Below are positions 51,987-62,717 of a DNA stretch of 64,000 bases, one piece after another (positions within the stretch are counted from its first letter, which is position 1; the number at the start of each line of letters is the position of its first letter). Both the position numbers and the translations under genes were made by a program. The stretch spans positions 1-64,000 of the forward strand of contig NZ_QGGH01000012.1 of the NCBI RefSeq assembly GCF_003148495.1. Direction: 5' to 3'. The notes beneath the pieces are model-generated. The model searched no databases and had not been told where the DNA came from. It saw only the letters and a program-made list of their open reading frames with translations. This DNA is from Mesorhizobium loti. GTDB taxonomy: Bacteria > Pseudomonadota > Alphaproteobacteria > Rhizobiales > Rhizobiaceae.

Positions 51987-53038
51987 TTATCCAGAGATCG
52001 AGCTGTGCGATTCTGAAACCAGAGCGAGTTGATCCCCGGCAATTACATTCGACTGCTCCAAGAGATCGGTAACCGGAGCGCGCACATGACAGGCGACGAC
52101 GCGCCCGTCCGCCATCGGCACCAGAGGCGGTACGTCGATGCGGCAACGCTCGACCGCGATCGGGCAGCGTGGATGGAACGCGCACCCGCTCGGCGGATTG
52201 ATAGGGCTTGGTACCTCGCCCTCGACGGGCGCCTCCAGCCGAACCCGCGTCGGATCAGGTATCGGGGCTGCCGCAATCAGCGCCTCCGTGTAAGGGTGGA
52301 CAGGTTTGGCGAAAAGGGCCTCGCAGGGAGCGAGCTCGACGATCCGCCCCAAATACATGACCGCGACGCGATGGCCGATATGCTCGACGACGCCAAGATC
52401 ATGCGAGATGAAGACAAAGGCAATGCCCATCTGCTGCTGGAGATCCAGAAGCAGGTTCAGGATCTGTGCCTGCACGGAAACATCGAGGGCTGAGACCGCC
52501 TCGTCGGCGATGATGAGCGAGGGCTGAAGAGCCAGGGCCCGCGCAATGCCGAGCCGCTGCCGCTGGCCGCCCGACAACTCCGACGGGAGCCTGTTCATCA
52601 TCTCGGGCGACATGCCGACCTTTCGCAGAAGCTCCGCGGCAAGTGCTTTGCGCTGTTTCCGGCTGAGGCGTTCAAAATTCTCGACGGGCTCAGTAATGAT
52701 CTTTTCAACGGTCAGGCGTGGATTGAGCGACGAGTAAGGATCCTGGAAGACCATCTGCATCCGCCGGCGCCAGGCGCGAAGAGCATTCTTCTTGAGGCCG
52801 GCGATATCGGTGCCGTCGATCAGCACGCGCCCGGCAGTCGGTTCGACGAGCCGCATCAGGAGCCGCGCGACCGTGGACTTGCCGCAGCCGGATTCGCCGA
52901 CGATGCAGAGCGTCTCGCCAGCCTCGACCGAGAAGGATACATCCTCCACCGCCCGCACCACCGGGATGGTCTTGTTCAGGAACCCAGTACCGAGCGGATA
53001 ATGCTTGGTCAGGTTCTCGACTTTCAGCAGAGGACCGC

Positions 53039-53042
<4 letters not shown>
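51987..53042 (-). CDS. dppF: Oligo/dipeptide ABC importer ATPase 2
   Basis: A 351-residue ATPase with Walker A GESGCGKST, signature LSGGQRQRLGIARAL, Walker B LIIADEAVSALD, H-loop FISHDLGVV, and the C-terminal oligopeptide-type Fe-S-like Cys region (SGCAFHPRCPIAVERC). It pairs with the DppD ATPase to power the dipeptide importer. Its ATG overlaps the dppD stop (ATGA), so the two are translationally coupled. Full length and intact. Confidence 0.94.
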
Positions 53043-54046
<1,004 letters not shown>

Positions 54047-54047
54047 G

Positions 54048-54929
54048 TCAGCGTCTCCGCTTCGCGCGGGGGTCGAATAGGTCGCGCAAGCCATCGCCGA
54101 GCAGGTTGACGGCAAGAACCGTGACAGCAAGGCAGATGCCTGGGGCAAAGATAGTCAATGGCGCGATGGCGAGATACAGTCGTGAACTGGCGATCATGTT
54201 TCCCCAACTGGGGATCTCGGGCGGTACGCCCACGCCGAGGAAACTCAGGGCGGCCTCGGTCAGTATCGCACTGGCACACACATTGGCGCCCTGGACCATC
54301 AGCGGCGGGATGGTGCTCGGCAGGATATGCCGCCACAATACCTTCGGCAGGCGCGCGCCGCCACAAACCGCGGCCTCGACATAGGGACGTTCACGCACAC
54401 CTAGAACGACTGAACGGACCAGCCGCGCGACACCCGGGAGTTCGGGGATGGCGATTGCGACGATGAGGATGCCGATGCCCGGGCCGGTCAGCGAAATCAG
54501 CGCAATGGCCAGCAAAATCGTCGGGATCGACATCAGGCCATCCATCACCCGCATCGCGACACTGTCGAAGGCGCGGCTGTATCCGGCAAGGATGCCGATC
54601 AAAAGCCCACCCACGGCCGCGTACGCCGCCGATATCAATCCCACCATGAGGGAGATCCGGGTACCGAACATAGTTCGCGCAAACACGTCCCGGCCCAGAT
54701 TGTCGCTCCCGAACCACATCTCGGGGGATGGCGGTTGAAGGCGTTTGAAGGGATCCATATTCAGTGGATCGCCGGCGTAAAGTGGTGCTGCAAGCGCCAG
54801 CACGATTAACAAGGTCAGGAGGCCCCCGCCTATGAAGACGAGAGGATGCCGCTTTGCCAGACGGGGAAGGTCGGATAGGCGCTGCCGGCCTATCGGCACG
54901 GTTTCAACGGGTGCGGAGAGGAGCGTCAT
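54048..54929 (-). CDS. dppC: Dipeptide ABC permease C
   Basis: A 293-residue inner-membrane permease. It has the N-terminal OppC-type region with one transmembrane segment (VFIGGGLLTLLIVLALAAPL), the LGRDVFAR motif, and a BPD permease core with the EAA-type loop YVEAAVCGGARLPKVLWRHI. About six transmembrane helices. Starts one base after dppB ends. Confidence 0.93.
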   Translation of the reverse strand: MTLLSAPVETVPIGRQRLSDLPRLAKRHPLVFIGGGLLTLLIVLALAAPLYAGDPLNMDPFKRLQPPSPEMWFGSDNLGRDVFARTMFGTRISLMVGLISAAYAAVGGLLIGILAGYSRAFDSVAMRVMDGLMSIPTILLAIALISLTGPGIGILIVAIAIPELPGVARLVRSVVLGVRERPYVEAAVCGGARLPKVLWRHILPSTIPPLMVQGANVCASAILTEAALSFLGVGVPPEIPSWGNMIASSRLYLAIAPLTIFAPGICLAVTVLAVNLLGDGLRDLFDPRAKRRR

Positions 54930-54930
54930 A

Positions 54931-55872
54931 TCAATACCGGATTCGAGGGTCGATCAGGGTGTACCCAAGATCGACGGCGAGATTGACAAGGACATACATG
55001 CCAGAAGCAAGGATCAGCACGCCCTGGATGATGGGATAGTCGCGGTTGTTGATCGCATCGACAGTCAGGCGGCCGATACCAGGGACGTTGAACACGGTTT
55101 CGGTAATGACGACGCCGGAGATCAGATAGGCGAAACATAAGCCTACGACGGTCAGGATCGGTACACCGGCATTCTTCAATGCATGGTGGAAAAGCATAGC
55201 GTAGGACGATGCGCCCTTTGCAGCGGCCGTTCGCATATAGTCTTCCGACAGAACCTCCAACATGCTGGCGCGCGTGATCCGGGCGATGAAGGCAATATAG
55301 CCGAGACTCAGAGCCAGGGTTGGCAGGATCAGGTGGTCAAACCACGGGCCGATGCCTTGACCAATCGGCTGGTAGCCCTGGACCGGTAGCCAATGCAAGT
55401 TGATTGCGAACCAGTATATGGCAAAAAAGCCGATGACGAATACCGGGACAGAAAAACCCAGTGCCGCGAAGGCAGAAAGCATGCGGTCGACGAGCCCGCC
55501 GGCCCGCCATGCGGCAACGATGCCGAAGGAAACGCCGACTGTTACCGAAACGATCATCGTCAGCATCGAAAGAGAAAGAGTCGGTTCAAGCCGCTGCCCG
55601 ATGAGTTCGAGCACCGGTCGTCCGGCAAAGATGGAAGTTCCGAAATCTCCGCCGAGCATGTCGCGCACCCAACGGATGAACTGGATCGGCATGGGATCGT
55701 TGAGGCCCAGCTTTTCTCGGATGCCAGCAATCATCTCCGCCGTGGCTGACTTGCCGGCGATGATAGCAGCCGGGTCGCCTGGCGCCAGCCTGAGGAGCAG
55801 GAACACGAACATCCCGACCATCGCCATGACGGCGATGGCCGAAACCATCCTGCGAAGGATGTAGGCAGCCAT
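54931..55872 (-). CDS. dppB: Dipeptide ABC permease B
   Basis: A 313-residue permease with the DppB-type start AAYILRRMVSAIAVMAMVGM, RLAPGDPA, six membrane segments, and the EAA loop EDYMRTAAAKGASSYAMLFH. Its ATG overlaps the dppA stop (TGATG at 55870-55874). A longer upstream frame overlapping dppA is not supported by a ribosome site. Forms the channel with DppC. Confidence 0.93.
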   Translation of the reverse strand: MAAYILRRMVSAIAVMAMVGMFVFLLLRLAPGDPAAIIAGKSATAEMIAGIREKLGLNDPMPIQFIRWVRDMLGGDFGTSIFAGRPVLELIGQRLEPTLSLSMLTMIVSVTVGVSFGIVAAWRAGGLVDRMLSAFAALGFSVPVFVIGFFAIYWFAINLHWLPVQGYQPIGQGIGPWFDHLILPTLALSLGYIAFIARITRASMLEVLSEDYMRTAAAKGASSYAMLFHHALKNAGVPILTVVGLCFAYLISGVVITETVFNVPGIGRLTVDAINNRDYPIIQGVLILASGMYVLVNLAVDLGYTLIDPRIRY

Positions 55873-57482
55873 CAGGCAGAAGTCTTCTGCATGTTCCACA
55901 TCGGCACGATCGCAGGCACACCGATGAGGCCCGTGAGGGTCTTGCGGCGCGCGATCGGGGAAATGTATTTTCCCAACCTCACATCGCCGACGAAGTCCCA
56001 CCAGATTGCTTGCATTTTTCGGGCAAGCTCCTTGCGCTCTTCGAGTGTTTGGACATCCGCCAACTTACGCCTAAGAGCCTCGTATTCGTCGTTATTCGGC
56101 CAGCCGTACCAAGCCTTATCGCCATTGGCGGTCAGGAGTGGGTCCGTCAGAGGGTTGCCAAGGGAGAAATCCATTTCAGATGTGATGAACATGCTCCAGC
56201 CACCGTTCTCAACGGGCCCCTTGTTCGCGCGTCGTGTCGTGACACCACCCCAGTCCATGGGTGCCAACTCGGCGTTTACTCCTACTTTCTGCAGCGCCGC
56301 CGCCAGAAGCTGAGAGGCATTGTCTCCCTCGTGCCAGTCCGTCGGATCGAGAATGACCACCTTCTGCCCGGCATATCCAGCTTGCTTAAAAAGCTCTTTT
56401 GCTTTTTCTGGATCGCCGCCCTTCTTGTACCATCCGGTATTCTCGCCGTTAGACAATAAGGTATCTTTACCGAATATCGAAGTGACAGAGTCGATGTATT
56501 TTGGGTCAGGGTACATGGCGCGCATGAACGCCTCCTGATCGATCAGGTGAAGCACCGCTTGGCGCGCTTTTACGTTGTCGAATGGCGGCTGCAGGAAATT
56601 CATGCGCACGAGCGCGTCCTGGCCCGCCTTATCCAGAACTTGAAGAGCAAGATTGGGATCGCTCTCGATCGACGAGTAGAAATCGGCAGGAGGCAACTCG
56701 AAATAGTCAATCTCACCGGCTTGTAAGGCCGCCATAGCCGTCTGCTGGTCGGCGATAACATCCCAGACGACTCGGTCGACCTTGACGACCTTCCCGCCAG
56801 CCATCCCGTCCGACGGCTCCTTACGAGGGATGTATTTTTCATTACGATCGTAGGTGATGCTTGCGCCGGGCTTTGCGAGAGCTTCATTGAATTTGAAAGG
56901 CCCCGATCCAATCTTTGTCGTCACTTGTTCGCTAGCGGGATGGCTGGCATCCTTCTCGCGCATGATGAACAAGCATGGGGGAGTTAGATCTGCCAAGAGA
57001 TCGATCAGAAGCCCAAGCGGCTCCCTGAGCGAAATTGTGAAAGTCTTATCGTCCTTTTTCGAGATGTCGCTAGCCCGTTCCAAGAGGAGCTGCCCGCCGG
57101 GTGCCACTTGGCCCCAGCGATGGATCGAAGCGACGCAATCCGCGGCGGTAACGGAGGTGCCGTCATGCCAACCTAGGCCGTCCCGCAGCTCGAAAGTGTA
57201 AGTCTTCTTGTCGTCGGAGAGCCCCCACCTACCCACCATTTGTGGTTGAGGCATGAACTTCGAGTCGACTGAAAACAGCGTGTCGTAAATCGCCGCGCCG
57301 TGGTCGGCAGTGATGTTTGTCGCCGTCCAGATGGGATCGAACACGCGCAAGTCGGTAGACTTCACCATGCGGACCGTACGGTCGGGGGCTGGCTGTGTCT
57401 GCGCCCGGAGGATGGATGAGACGGATATGGCCGCTCCCGCAGCAATACCCGCCTTGAAGAGAGTGCGGCGAGAAAGTGTCAT
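55872..57482 (-). CDS. dppA: Dipeptide/oligopeptide-binding protein
   Basis: A 536-residue solute-binding protein of SBP family 5. The N-terminus is Tat-like: SRRTLFKAGIAAGAAI, then a hydrophobic stretch and a cleavage site near LRAQTQ. Conserved parts include GLGWHDGTSVTAADC, KIGSGPFKF, and the final RRKTLTGLIG. It captures peptides in the periplasm and delivers them to DppBC. First gene of the operon dppA-B-C-D-F-capA, all coupled or closely spaced. No degenerate sites. The substrate may be an unusual peptide given the surrounding peptidase, epimerase and D-amino-acid genes. Confidence 0.92.
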   Translation of the reverse strand: MTLSRRTLFKAGIAAGAAISVSSILRAQTQPAPDRTVRMVKSTDLRVFDPIWTATNITADHGAAIYDTLFSVDSKFMPQPQMVGRWGLSDDKKTYTFELRDGLGWHDGTSVTAADCVASIHRWGQVAPGGQLLLERASDISKKDDKTFTISLREPLGLLIDLLADLTPPCLFIMREKDASHPASEQVTTKIGSGPFKFNEALAKPGASITYDRNEKYIPRKEPSDGMAGGKVVKVDRVVWDVIADQQTAMAALQAGEIDYFELPPADFYSSIESDPNLALQVLDKAGQDALVRMNFLQPPFDNVKARQAVLHLIDQEAFMRAMYPDPKYIDSVTSIFGKDTLLSNGENTGWYKKGGDPEKAKELFKQAGYAGQKVVILDPTDWHEGDNASQLLAAALQKVGVNAELAPMDWGGVTTRRANKGPVENGGWSMFITSEMDFSLGNPLTDPLLTANGDKAWYGWPNNDEYEALRRKLADVQTLEERKELARKMQAIWWDFVGDVRLGKYISPIARRKTLTGLIGVPAIVPMWNMQKTSA

Positions 57483-57869
57483 GTCTATTCCCCTTTGGAG
57501 TTATAGCGCAGTTGGTTCGCGCGCCTCATTTTGACTTGTTACGCCGCCACCTACGGTTTCCTCACTAAGCTAACGAGCTATCGGTGGAGCATTTAAATCA
57601 CTACTACCATCGTGAGCCAGAGTTCGTGCAAAAGGCATCGATCGATGAAATGCATGCCCCACACTGCGGCGCAATTTGAAATGACGTCAAGCATCACGGT
57701 CGGGGAACGGGATCCCGTATCCCACGAGCCGTACCGCACCGTGTGAACGACGACCTGGTAAGGTGGATATCCTAAGCTCCGCCATGAAACTGGCTCAACG
57801 TCATCGTCGAGGCAACCTAAACCCTACGCCACACCATCGGGTTCACGTCCTTCAGCATATGCGGAATTA
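57483..57869. other. 387-bp region upstream of dppA without a gene
   Basis: Must contain the dppA promoter on the minus strand, but no clear -35/-10 pair or operator was found. Plus-strand short frames have no recognisable domain. Confidence 0.4.
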
Positions 57870-58531
57870 TAGGATGAAAACCTCATCGTCCGAGGCTGCC
57901 GTCTCTTCGAGCGTTTTGTTTGCTGCCCGTTTTGCCCTCCTCACATCCGCCGGCGTGCGCTTCCGCTCCGAGGGCGATTACAAGCTTGCCGCCAATGATG
58001 GAATATGGTGATGACCCAGTTCAATGGATTGCCGCGCAGCAATGGTCGAGCGGCAAGGTCGGGAGTTATGGCTGCTCTTCTTGTCTTCCCTGGCGGCCGG
58101 CCACCAAGACGTTGCTACCGCAGCTCGTCGAGGCGCTGAAGCAAAAGGGATCGGCAACATAATCGTGGTTTGCGACGGCGTCGTGCCCCGTCAGGACTCT
58201 CAATTTCTTGTCGAGCACTGTGTGGCGGCTGTCTTCGGCCCCTGTAGGCCTCGTTCTGACGGGGCAGGAGGCCGAGAGCGCGAAGGCACACTTCGTGTCC
58301 CGCTACTTCGCGCCAGGTGCAGGTATACCCGAAGACCCGGTTACGGGGTCGATCCATGCCACACTTGTTCCCTATTGGGCGAAGCGGTTGGGTTGCGACT
58401 AGCTCTTAGCTTATCAGGCGTCGGCCCGTGGGGGTTGGCTCGTCTGCGAATTGACTAAAGATCGTGTTTTCCTGTGTGGGAATGCTGTGACCTTCATGGA
58501 GGCGGAAATTTCTATTCCCAATGCTGCTTAA
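57870..58531 (+). pseudogene. PhzF-family protein remnant
   Basis: Plus-strand frames read VLFAARFALLTSAGVRFRSE, VERQGRELWL, then HFVSRYFAPGAGIPEDPVTG and HATLVPYWAKRLG, then after a stop YQASARGGWLVCEL and TFMEAEISIPNAA with stop at 58529-58531. These are the order and motifs of PhzF isomerases (RFFAPGxGIPEDPVTGSxH). Several frame breaks and an in-frame stop make it non-functional; the N-terminus with the catalytic Glu is missing. Confidence 0.78.
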
Positions 58532-58919
58532 TGCAAGGTTGTTGATCTGGCGTCAGGCGTGTTCTGTCCGAAGCAGCCCGGTAGCATAAAAAGCTGGGGG
58601 CCTCGTCGGCTCTACGTTTGCGTCTCGAAGCCGAACTCGGCCCCAAGCAGGCGACGTCGCAAACCGTCCCAGGCCAAATGGAACAAGATGCCGATGCCCG
58701 GACCGCCCGTGAGGATCGGCATCGGTGGCGGCTACGTGCGCAGTTGGACCAACAGACCGACCAATCGAGGTGATCGTCGGCAAATCCGTGCCCGAGGATG
58801 GGCCGGCACGGCGCTTTGGCTTCGTAGCCGGGCACGACGAAAAGCAAAAGGCCGTTTACACGAGCTGTTGGCATGCGCCCCAACGCGGAGCACTTTCTCG
58901 ACTATTTCATGGCTGGATT
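58532..58919. other. 388-bp junction region without an identifiable gene
   Basis: Both strands carry open frames (minus strand GPGIGILFHLAWDGLRRRLL; plus strand VIVGKSVPEDGPARRFGF) but no family is recognised. It marks the change from the degenerate zone to the high-G+C, conserved genes that follow. Confidence 0.35.
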
Positions 58920-60299
58920 TCAGATACTTGCAAACACGCTGTTCACGGCGTCGGCGGTCCTGGCGACGATTGTGTCGGCCTCCTCACGCGTCAGGCAGAG
59001 CGGCGGCGCGAAGCCGAGAATGTCGCCCTGCGGCATGGCGCGGCCGATGACGCCGCTCGCCGCAAGCGCCGTAGCAATCTGCGGCCCGACCTTCAGCGAC
59101 GGATCGAAGAAGACGCGGTCGTCGCGGTCCTTCACGAACTCGACCGCGGCCAGCATGCCGTCACCGCGCACCTCGCCAACGTGTTTGTGGCCGCCGACGG
59201 CCTTGGCGAGCTCGGCGCGGAAATAGGCGCCGGTCTCGCCGGCGTTCCGCACCAGGTCCATCTCGTCGATCAGTTCGAGATTGGCGACACCCGCGGCAAC
59301 GCAGATCGGATGCGCCGAATAGGTCCAGCCGTGGCCGAGCGAACCGAGCTTGTCGGAACCCTGCACCAGCACCTGCCACATCTTGTCCGCGACAATCACG
59401 CCCGACAGTGGCGCATAGGCCGAGGTCAGGCCCTTGGCGATGGTGATCAGGTCCGGCTTGATGCCATAGTGGTCGGAGCCGAACATGGTGCCGAGCCGGC
59501 CAAAGCCGGTCACCACTTCGTCGGCGACCAGCAGCACGTCATATTTTTTCAGCACGGCCTGGATCTTTTCCCAGTAGGCGGCCGGCGGCGGCACGATGCC
59601 ACCAGTACCGAGGATCGGCTCGCCGATGAAGGCGGCGACGGTGTCAGGGCCTTCGGCGAGGATCATCTGCTCGAGCTTGTCGGCGCAATGTTGCGAGAAC
59701 TGCTCCTCGCTCATCGAGCGGTCGGCGCGGCGGAAATAATACGGCGCCTCGGTGTGCAGGATCGGCGCGCGCGGCAGGTCGAAGGCGTTGTGGAACAAGT
59801 CGAGCCCGGTCAGCGAACCGGTCATCACGCCCGAGCCGTGATAGCCGCGCCAGCGCGAGATGATCTTCTTCTTCTCAGGTCGTCCCAGCACATTGTTGTA
59901 GTACCAGATCAGCTTGATGTTGGTCTCGTTGGCATCGGAGCCCGACAGCCCGAAATAGACCCGGCTCATGCCCTGCGGCGCGCGGTCGATGATCATCTTG
60001 GCAAGCCGGATTGACGCCTCGGTGCCGTGTCCGACATAGGCATGATAGTAGGCGAGGTTTTTTGCCTGCTCGGCGATGGCATCGGCGATCTTCTGGCGGC
60101 CATAACCGACATTGACGCAATAGAGGCCGGCAAAGGCATCGATGCTCTTCCTGCCATTGTTGTCCCAGACGGTGACGCCTTCGCCGCCGGCCATGATGCG
60201 GGTCGGGCTTTCGCCGCGCGCGTGCGTGCCCATATGCGTCGAGGGATGGAAGAAGTGATCGCGATCCCAGGCGGCGAGTTCGTTGGACTGGTCGAGCAT
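58920..60299 (-). CDS. Class III omega-aminotransferase
   Basis: A 459-residue PLP enzyme. Key segments: GLSGSDANETNIKL, RWRGYHGSG, the aspartate motif LLVADEVVTGFGR, and Schiff-base Lys in ITIAKGLTSAYAPLSG. It transfers an amino group from an omega-amino acid (GABA, putrescine, taurine or diaminobutyrate type) to pyruvate or a 2-oxo acid. AAGGAG lies 9 nt before ATG 60299, better than ATG 60323. A semialdehyde dehydrogenase lies 36 bp upstream on the same strand, so the two form a two-step oxidation unit. GABA degradation is the simplest reading; the ectoine DoeD/DoeC pair with an AsnC-type DoeX regulator is an alternative. Confidence 0.92.
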   Translation of the reverse strand: MLDQSNELAAWDRDHFFHPSTHMGTHARGESPTRIMAGGEGVTVWDNNGRKSIDAFAGLYCVNVGYGRQKIADAIAEQAKNLAYYHAYVGHGTEASIRLAKMIIDRAPQGMSRVYFGLSGSDANETNIKLIWYYNNVLGRPEKKKIISRWRGYHGSGVMTGSLTGLDLFHNAFDLPRAPILHTEAPYYFRRADRSMSEEQFSQHCADKLEQMILAEGPDTVAAFIGEPILGTGGIVPPPAAYWEKIQAVLKKYDVLLVADEVVTGFGRLGTMFGSDHYGIKPDLITIAKGLTSAYAPLSGVIVADKMWQVLVQGSDKLGSLGHGWTYSAHPICVAAGVANLELIDEMDLVRNAGETGAYFRAELAKAVGGHKHVGEVRGDGMLAAVEFVKDRDDRVFFDPSLKVGPQIATALAASGVIGRAMPQGDILGFAPPLCLTREEADTIVARTADAVNSVFASI

Positions 60300-60335
60300 T
60301 CTTTTTGACTCCTTGAAAGACAAAGCGGTCGCAGC

Positions 60336-61829
60336 CTACGCCACGTCCAGGCAGAGGTATTTGAGATCAGTAAAAGCTTCGAGCCCGTGACGCGAGCCTT
60401 CGCGGCCGATGCCGGACTGCTTGACGCCGCCGAACGGGATTGGCGCGCCCGTGATCTTGACGCGGTTGATAGCGACCATCCCGTAGTCGAGCGCGCGGCC
60501 CATGCGCTGCTGTCGCGCGCCGTTCTCGGTGACGACATAGGCAACGAGGCCATATTCGGTGGCGTTGGCGCGGGCGATCACCTCGTCCTCGCTGTCGAAC
60601 GGCGTGACGGCGGCGACGGGGCCAAAGGTCTCTTCGCGCATGATCAGCGCTTCGTCGGTGACATCTACCAGCAACGTCGGCTGGTAAAACAGCGATCCCG
60701 CCGCGTGAAGCTTGCCGCCGGCAAGGCAGCGCGCGCCGCGGGCGAGCGCATCGGCGACCTGTTCCTCGACCTTCTTGATGGCGCGCTCATGCATCAGCGG
60801 TCCGATTTCGGTCTCATCGGCAAGCCCATTGCCGGTTCGCAGCATCTCGATGCGCCGCGCAAAGGCGGCGCAGAAACGGTCGTAAAGGGAGCGCTGCACA
60901 TAGATGCGGTTGGCGGCGAGGCAGTCCTGGCCCGAGGTGGCGAATTTGGCGTCGAGCGCGATCGTCACTGCCTTTTCGATATCGGCGTCGTCGAAGACGA
61001 TCAGCGGGGCGTGGCCTCCGAGCTCCATTACCAGCCGCTTCATCGTCGGCGCGCTCTGTGCGGCGATCAGCCTGCCGATTTCTGTCGAGCCGGTGAAGCT
61101 CATGGCGCGAACGCGGGGGTTCTCGCACATCCGACCGACAATGATGGAAGCCTTTCCGGTAACGACGTTGAAGACGCCGGCGGGCAGCCCGGCGCGCTCG
61201 CCAAGCTCGGCCAGCGCCAGCGCGGACAGCGGCGTTTCCGAGGACGGATGCGCGACAATGGTGCAGCCAGCGGCGAGTGCTGCCGCCGCCTTGCGGGTCA
61301 ACATCGCCGACGGAAAGTTCCATGGCGTGACGATGCCGACGACGCCGAGCGGTTCGCGCCGCACCATCATCTCGGCCCCGGGCAGGTGGCTGGTGACGCT
61401 TTCGGCATTGAGGCGTTTGGCTTCTTCGGCGTACCACTCTACGAAGGAGGCCGCATAGGCAATCTCTCCCAGCGACTCCTTAAGTGGCTTGCCCTGTTCC
61501 AGCGTCATCAGCAGCGCCAGATCGTCCCTGGAGGCGACGACCAGCTCGAACCATTTGCGAAGGATTTTGGCGCGCTCTTGCGGCAGCAGTGCCCTCCAGG
61601 CTGGAAAGGCGCGCGAAGCGGCGTTGATCGCCTTCGTTGTCTGTCCGGCATCGAGTGCGGCAACGAAGGCGACCGTGGCGCCGCTGGCTGGATCGGTGAC
61701 TTCGAAGCTTTCAGCAACCTCGCTCGCCGTCCACTGTCCATCGACATAGGCGAGCTCGCGCAGCAGCCGACGATCGACGAGGCGGTCGAGTGCGTCATGG
61801 CGGATCGTGCGGGCAAAGTGCGCGGACAT
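60336..61829 (-). CDS. gabD: Succinate-semialdehyde-type aldehyde dehydrogenase
   Basis: A 497-residue ALDH with N171 (PWNFP), E269 (MELGGH) and nucleophile C303 (SGQDCLAAN). It would oxidise the semialdehyde formed by the neighbouring aminotransferase. One unusual feature: the lysine that normally contacts the nicotinamide cofactor in the xKPSE motif is His194 (IVAHPSSETP). GAGG is about 7 nt before ATG 61829. Expressed with the aminotransferase and probably controlled by the Lrp-type regulator upstream. Confidence 0.9.
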   Translation of the reverse strand: MSAHFARTIRHDALDRLVDRRLLRELAYVDGQWTASEVAESFEVTDPASGATVAFVAALDAGQTTKAINAASRAFPAWRALLPQERAKILRKWFELVVASRDDLALLMTLEQGKPLKESLGEIAYAASFVEWYAEEAKRLNAESVTSHLPGAEMMVRREPLGVVGIVTPWNFPSAMLTRKAAAALAAGCTIVAHPSSETPLSALALAELGERAGLPAGVFNVVTGKASIIVGRMCENPRVRAMSFTGSTEIGRLIAAQSAPTMKRLVMELGGHAPLIVFDDADIEKAVTIALDAKFATSGQDCLAANRIYVQRSLYDRFCAAFARRIEMLRTGNGLADETEIGPLMHERAIKKVEEQVADALARGARCLAGGKLHAAGSLFYQPTLLVDVTDEALIMREETFGPVAAVTPFDSEDEVIARANATEYGLVAYVVTENGARQQRMGRALDYGMVAINRVKITGAPIPFGGVKQSGIGREGSRHGLEAFTDLKYLCLDVA

Positions 61830-61964
61830 GGTGGAGGCCTCCCGGATCGGACTGATACAGGGAGACTATTCGCCATCGGCAGACAGAGAGGCTGTTTGGA
61901 TGCCTACCTGAAGAGAGATTCTCTTTATTGCGCGCGCCGGCAAGAGAATATCACTCTGGTTCCG

Positions 61965-62456
61965 CTACGAATGTGGTGGCAGCAGGTCGGCCAACGGCAA
62001 GACGGTCTCATCCTTCACCGTCTTGGTGACTATGTAAGTGAAGTAGCGATCGATGCCGATCTCGCGCTCCAGCAAGCTATCGACCAGGCGCTGGTAGGCA
62101 TCGATGTCGCGCGCCATCACCTTCAGCACATAGTCGACGCCGCCGCCGACCGACCAGCAGGCGACGATTTCGGGGATATCGCGGATGACGCGCTCGAAGC
62201 GGTCGAAATCGGCCTGGCGGTGGCTGGCCAGCGTCACTTCCATCAGCACGGTGGCGACAGGCGCGACGACGCGGATGGCGATCCTGGCATGATAGCCCGC
62301 GACAATGCCGGCCTTTTCCAGCTTGCGCAGCCGCATCCAGCATGGCGTCGGCGACAGCCCGACCCGTTCGGCCAGCGCCAGCTTGGTGATGCGTCCGTCG
62401 CGCTGGATGGCGTCGAGGATTTTCAGGTCGATCGGGTCAAGTTTTGCGGCGGTCAT
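61965..62456 (-). CDS. Lrp/AsnC-family regulator
   Basis: A 163-residue regulator: N-terminal helix-turn-helix (LDPIDLKILDAIQRDGRITK, LALAERVGLSPTPCWMRLRK) and a C-terminal RAM/AsnC ligand-binding domain (VVAPVATVLMEVTL, GGVDYVLKVMARDI). It lies 135 bp upstream of the dehydrogenase gene in the same orientation, so it probably controls the aminotransferase-dehydrogenase unit in response to an amino acid. AGGAAA precedes ATG 62456; an upstream ATG at 62495 is less well supported. Confidence 0.92.
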   Translation of the reverse strand: MTAAKLDPIDLKILDAIQRDGRITKLALAERVGLSPTPCWMRLRKLEKAGIVAGYHARIAIRVVAPVATVLMEVTLASHRQADFDRFERVIRDIPEIVACWSVGGGVDYVLKVMARDIDAYQRLVDSLLEREIGIDRYFTYIVTKTVKDETVLPLADLLPPHS

Positions 62457-62717
62457 CAGTAAGTTTCCTGACCAATAGGCCAGCCCATAAGGCATCGAAC
62501 TCGCGTTTGTGACCCTAGCCCAGCCTGCCCGCTAGCGCCCTGTAAAGTAATTCAGATCTGAGCATTCCCCTCTCATTCTCGCATCTAGACAGGCGATGTA
62601 TGGCGGCGATTTTACTCGTCACCGCGCGGTTTAGCAGCTTAAAGTTCGCGAAATACGCGCGAGAAGTGCGCTCGGCGCTCAATATACTGTCAGCTAACAA
62701 GGGGAACAAAACGGACC

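Noticed and set aside
60387..62462. 691-codon plus-strand open frame opposite the dehydrogenase and Lrp genes
   Set aside because: Antisense shadow of two clearly conserved genes; repeated Asp/Gly/Arg pattern is typical of reverse frames in high-G+C DNA.
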